Part shown: positions 12,845 to 14,493 of the stretch, in pieces
Layout of the letters: each line of letters begins with the position of its first letter
Numbering within the stretch: position 1 is the first letter of the stretch
NCBI GenBank assembly: GCA_030152265.1
Contig: JASLHQ010000235.1
Coordinates: 1-14,493, forward strand
Length of the DNA: 14,493 nucleotides
Direction: 5' to 3'
DNA from: Savagea sp.
Lineage (GTDB): Bacteria > Bacillota > Bacilli > Bacillales_A > Planococcaceae
Notes under the pieces: generated by a model
What the model saw: the letters and a program-made list of their open reading frames with translations, nothing else
Told to the model about the DNA's origin: nothing
Database searches by the model: none
Program-made: the position numbers and the translations under genes

Positions 12845-14368
12845 ATGCGTTTTCAAACGATTGATCGTCAAATATTAGCAATTGCCCTTTCCATTATTTC
12901 TATTTTAGTAATCGGGATTTTAATAGCAAAAGAAGCGGGCACTTCTTTTTTAAACTCTATTTTAACGTTCATCACATCTAACTTTGGATCGCTCTACTTA
13001 TGGGCGTGTCTCTTTATTTTCTTCTTTTTGCTTTATTTAGCTTTCAGTAAGTATGGAAAAATTAAGCTCGGCAACGAAGCACCACAGTTTTCTACATTTA
13101 GCTGGCTTGCACTCATTTTCACAGCTGGAATTGGGTCAGGTATTATGTATTGGGGAATTATCGAGTGGGCATTTTATTATTCTAGTCCACCGTTCGGTAT
13201 GGAACCACTCGGTTTAGAAGCAGCTGGATTTGCTCAAACTTACGGAATGTTCCACTGGGGCTTCTCCGCATGGGCGATTTACTGTTTGCCTTCTATTCCA
13301 ATTGCTTATGCAGTATACATTCGTAAAAACACTTCTTTCCGTCTCAGTAACGCTTGCCGCGGTGTCATCGGTAATCGTGCAGATAGTTGGATCGGTAAAG
13401 TTATTGATGTTTGCTTTATGTTCGGATTAATTGGCGGTATTGGAACATCTCTCGCTCTAGGGACGCCATTGTTAGCAGAGGGGTTACATTATTTATTCGG
13501 TCTCGAGAAAACGACGACACTCAATTTATGGATCATTCTTGCCTTAACTGTATTTTTCAGTATTTGTTTATACTTCGGTTTACAAAAAGGTTTGAAACTA
13601 TTAAGTGATTGGAACTTGTATCTATACATCGGTCTCGCGATTTTCTTATTCATTTTTGGACCTACGATGTTCATTATCGCCAATTTCTCTGAAAGTGTCG
13701 GTATTTTATTAACAAACTTCTTCCGCATGAGTTTATATACAGATCCTGTTGGACAATCTGGTTTCAGTGAAACTTGGACTTTGTTTTACTGGGGATGGTG
13801 GTTCTCGTACGCACCATTTACTGGAATGTTCGCAGCTCGTATTTCACGTGGGCGAACGATTAAAGCACTCATTCTCGTGCAATTACTCGGTGGCTCTCTC
13901 GGAACTTGGTTATCATTTACTATTTTCGGTAATACGAGCTTCTTCTATGAATTAAGTGGAGAAGTTCCTGTCATTGAAATTTTACAAACAGAAGGAACTA
14001 CAGCAGCAATCATCGCTTCACTTACAGCTATGCCGATGGGCGTCGTCGTGATGATTTTATACTTGCTCGTCGCAGCGATATTTTTAGCTACTACCGTTAA
14101 CTCGGCAGCATTTACTTTATCCGATGTCGCATCTAAAAATTTAAAGGTCGGTGAAGAACCTGCCCGTTGGTACCGTGTTTTCTGGGGGATTGTCTTGACG
14201 AGTATTTCAATCATTTTAATGTACGGTGAAGGATTACAAGCATTGCAAACGTTGTCCATCATTACAGGCTTGCCGCTCATTTTTATCGTCGGCTTAATGA
14301 TCGCTTCCTTCATCAAGTGGCTTAAAGAGGATGAAGCGACGCTCTTCCCTAAAAAAGATCAATCTTAA
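12845..14368 (+). CDS. BCCT-family transporter, probable carnitine uptake carrier
   Basis: A 507-residue, twelve-helix carrier of the betaine/carnitine/choline family. Helix-3 motif GIGSGIMYWGIIEW at 95-108, like the glycine-rich sodium-site helix of Na+-coupled members. The aromatic binding helix WTLFYWGWWFSYAPF lies at 311-325, then FAARISRGRT. By hand alignment with E. coli CaiT, Trp318, Trp319 and Tyr322 match its substrate residues Trp323, Trp324 and Tyr327, while Thr326 replaces the Met331 that makes CaiT sodium-independent. This suggests carnitine-type binding with Na+-driven net import, fitting catabolism. There is no long charged C-terminal tail of the kind seen in osmosensing BetP. 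The start follows AAAGGGGGAT. It is last in the catabolic run, 114 bases after the dehydrogenase, with a hairpin between. Glycine betaine or choline are alternative substrates. Confidence 0.88.
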   Translation: MRFQTIDRQILAIALSIISILVIGILIAKEAGTSFLNSILTFITSNFGSLYLWACLFIFFFLLYLAFSKYGKIKLGNEAPQFSTFSWLALIFTAGIGSGIMYWGIIEWAFYYSSPPFGMEPLGLEAAGFAQTYGMFHWGFSAWAIYCLPSIPIAYAVYIRKNTSFRLSNACRGVIGNRADSWIGKVIDVCFMFGLIGGIGTSLALGTPLLAEGLHYLFGLEKTTTLNLWIILALTVFFSICLYFGLQKGLKLLSDWNLYLYIGLAIFLFIFGPTMFIIANFSESVGILLTNFFRMSLYTDPVGQSGFSETWTLFYWGWWFSYAPFTGMFAARISRGRTIKALILVQLLGGSLGTWLSFTIFGNTSFFYELSGEVPVIEILQTEGTTAAIIASLTAMPMGVVVMILYLLVAAIFLATTVNSAAFTLSDVASKNLKVGEEPARWYRVFWGIVLTSISIILMYGEGLQALQTLSIITGLPLIFIVGLMIASFIKWLKEDEATLFPKKDQS

Positions 14369-14445
14369 TAGAAATGAACTACAGAAAGTGATTAATCATT
14401 GCACTCTACAGTACTCATTCTCATTTCTATTATTCAAATTTTTTC
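14367..14445 (+). terminator. Probable terminator of the BCCT gene
   Basis: AATAGAAATGA (14367-14377), overlapping the stop codon, is a perfect complement of TCATTTCTATT (14421-14431). The 43 bases between can partly pair further. TTTTTT follows at 14439-14444. The stem is AT-rich and the T-run is seven bases away, so this is a plausible rather than classical terminator. Confidence 0.5.
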
Positions 14446-14467
14446 TAATGAAAATGGAATATAAGAC

Positions 14468-14493
14468 GAAATTTCATTGAACAATGACATTTC
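14468..14493. repeat. Imperfect 26-base palindrome at the window end
   Basis: GAAATTTCATTGA and ACAATGACATTTC are mirror complements at 11 of 13 positions. The repeat is complete at the last base of the window. It could be an operator or hairpin belonging to the next gene; nothing beyond it is visible. Confidence 0.35.

Noticed and set aside
13945..14316. 123-codon open frame opposite the BCCT gene
   Set aside because: It is entirely antisense to a conserved membrane protein, without a family match or ribosome site.

Overview
The window looks like a chromosomal segment of an aerobic, moderately low-GC Bacillales bacterium. A Planococcaceae- or Bacillaceae-like host fits best, but this is an inference. 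The signs are strong AGGAGG-type ribosome sites, a CadC/CadA metal operon, a YumC-type ferredoxin reductase with a Bacillus-type [4Fe-4S] ferredoxin, a sigma-B-like promoter, and a sigma-54 activator beside a near-consensus -24/-12 promoter. The last point argues against Staphylococcus-type genomes that lack sigma-54. No mobile element, CRISPR array, rRNA or tRNA was seen.

Left part (1-5300, minus strand): a cadC-cadA metal resistance operon continues into a gene cut by the window edge. Two matching CadC-type operators bracket the cad promoter. Next come a CPA1-type cation/proton antiporter with a C-terminal RCK_C domain, a structured leader with a 30-codon upstream ORF, and murB (peptidoglycan precursor synthesis). 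Middle (5300-6230): a YceI-family gene on the plus strand behind a sigma-B-like promoter, ending in a terminator shared with the convergent regulator.

Right part (6228-14445): this is the most interesting region, a probable aerobic carnitine catabolic cluster. A PAS/AAA+/Fis-type sigma-54 activator (minus strand) faces a plus-strand gene run: FAD ferredoxin-NADP reductase, [4Fe-4S] ferredoxin, Rieske oxygenase of the CntA/YeaW type, aldehyde dehydrogenase, D-malate/tartrate dehydrogenase family enzyme and BCCT transporter. The proposed flow is: the transporter imports L-carnitine; the oxygenase, fed by NAD(P)H through the reductase and ferredoxin, splits it to trimethylamine and malic semialdehyde; the aldehyde dehydrogenase makes malate; and the D-malate dehydrogenase decarboxylates it to pyruvate. 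L-carnitine is (R)-configured and the carbon skeleton is kept, so the malate formed should be (R), i.e. D-malate, which explains the last enzyme. E. coli has a comparable dmlA-yeaV-yeaW-yeaX neighbourhood. Here the usual fused reductase (CntB/YeaX) is missing and a two-protein FNR plus [4Fe-4S] ferredoxin chain stands in its place, under sigma-54 control. That variant is the best candidate for something not well described.
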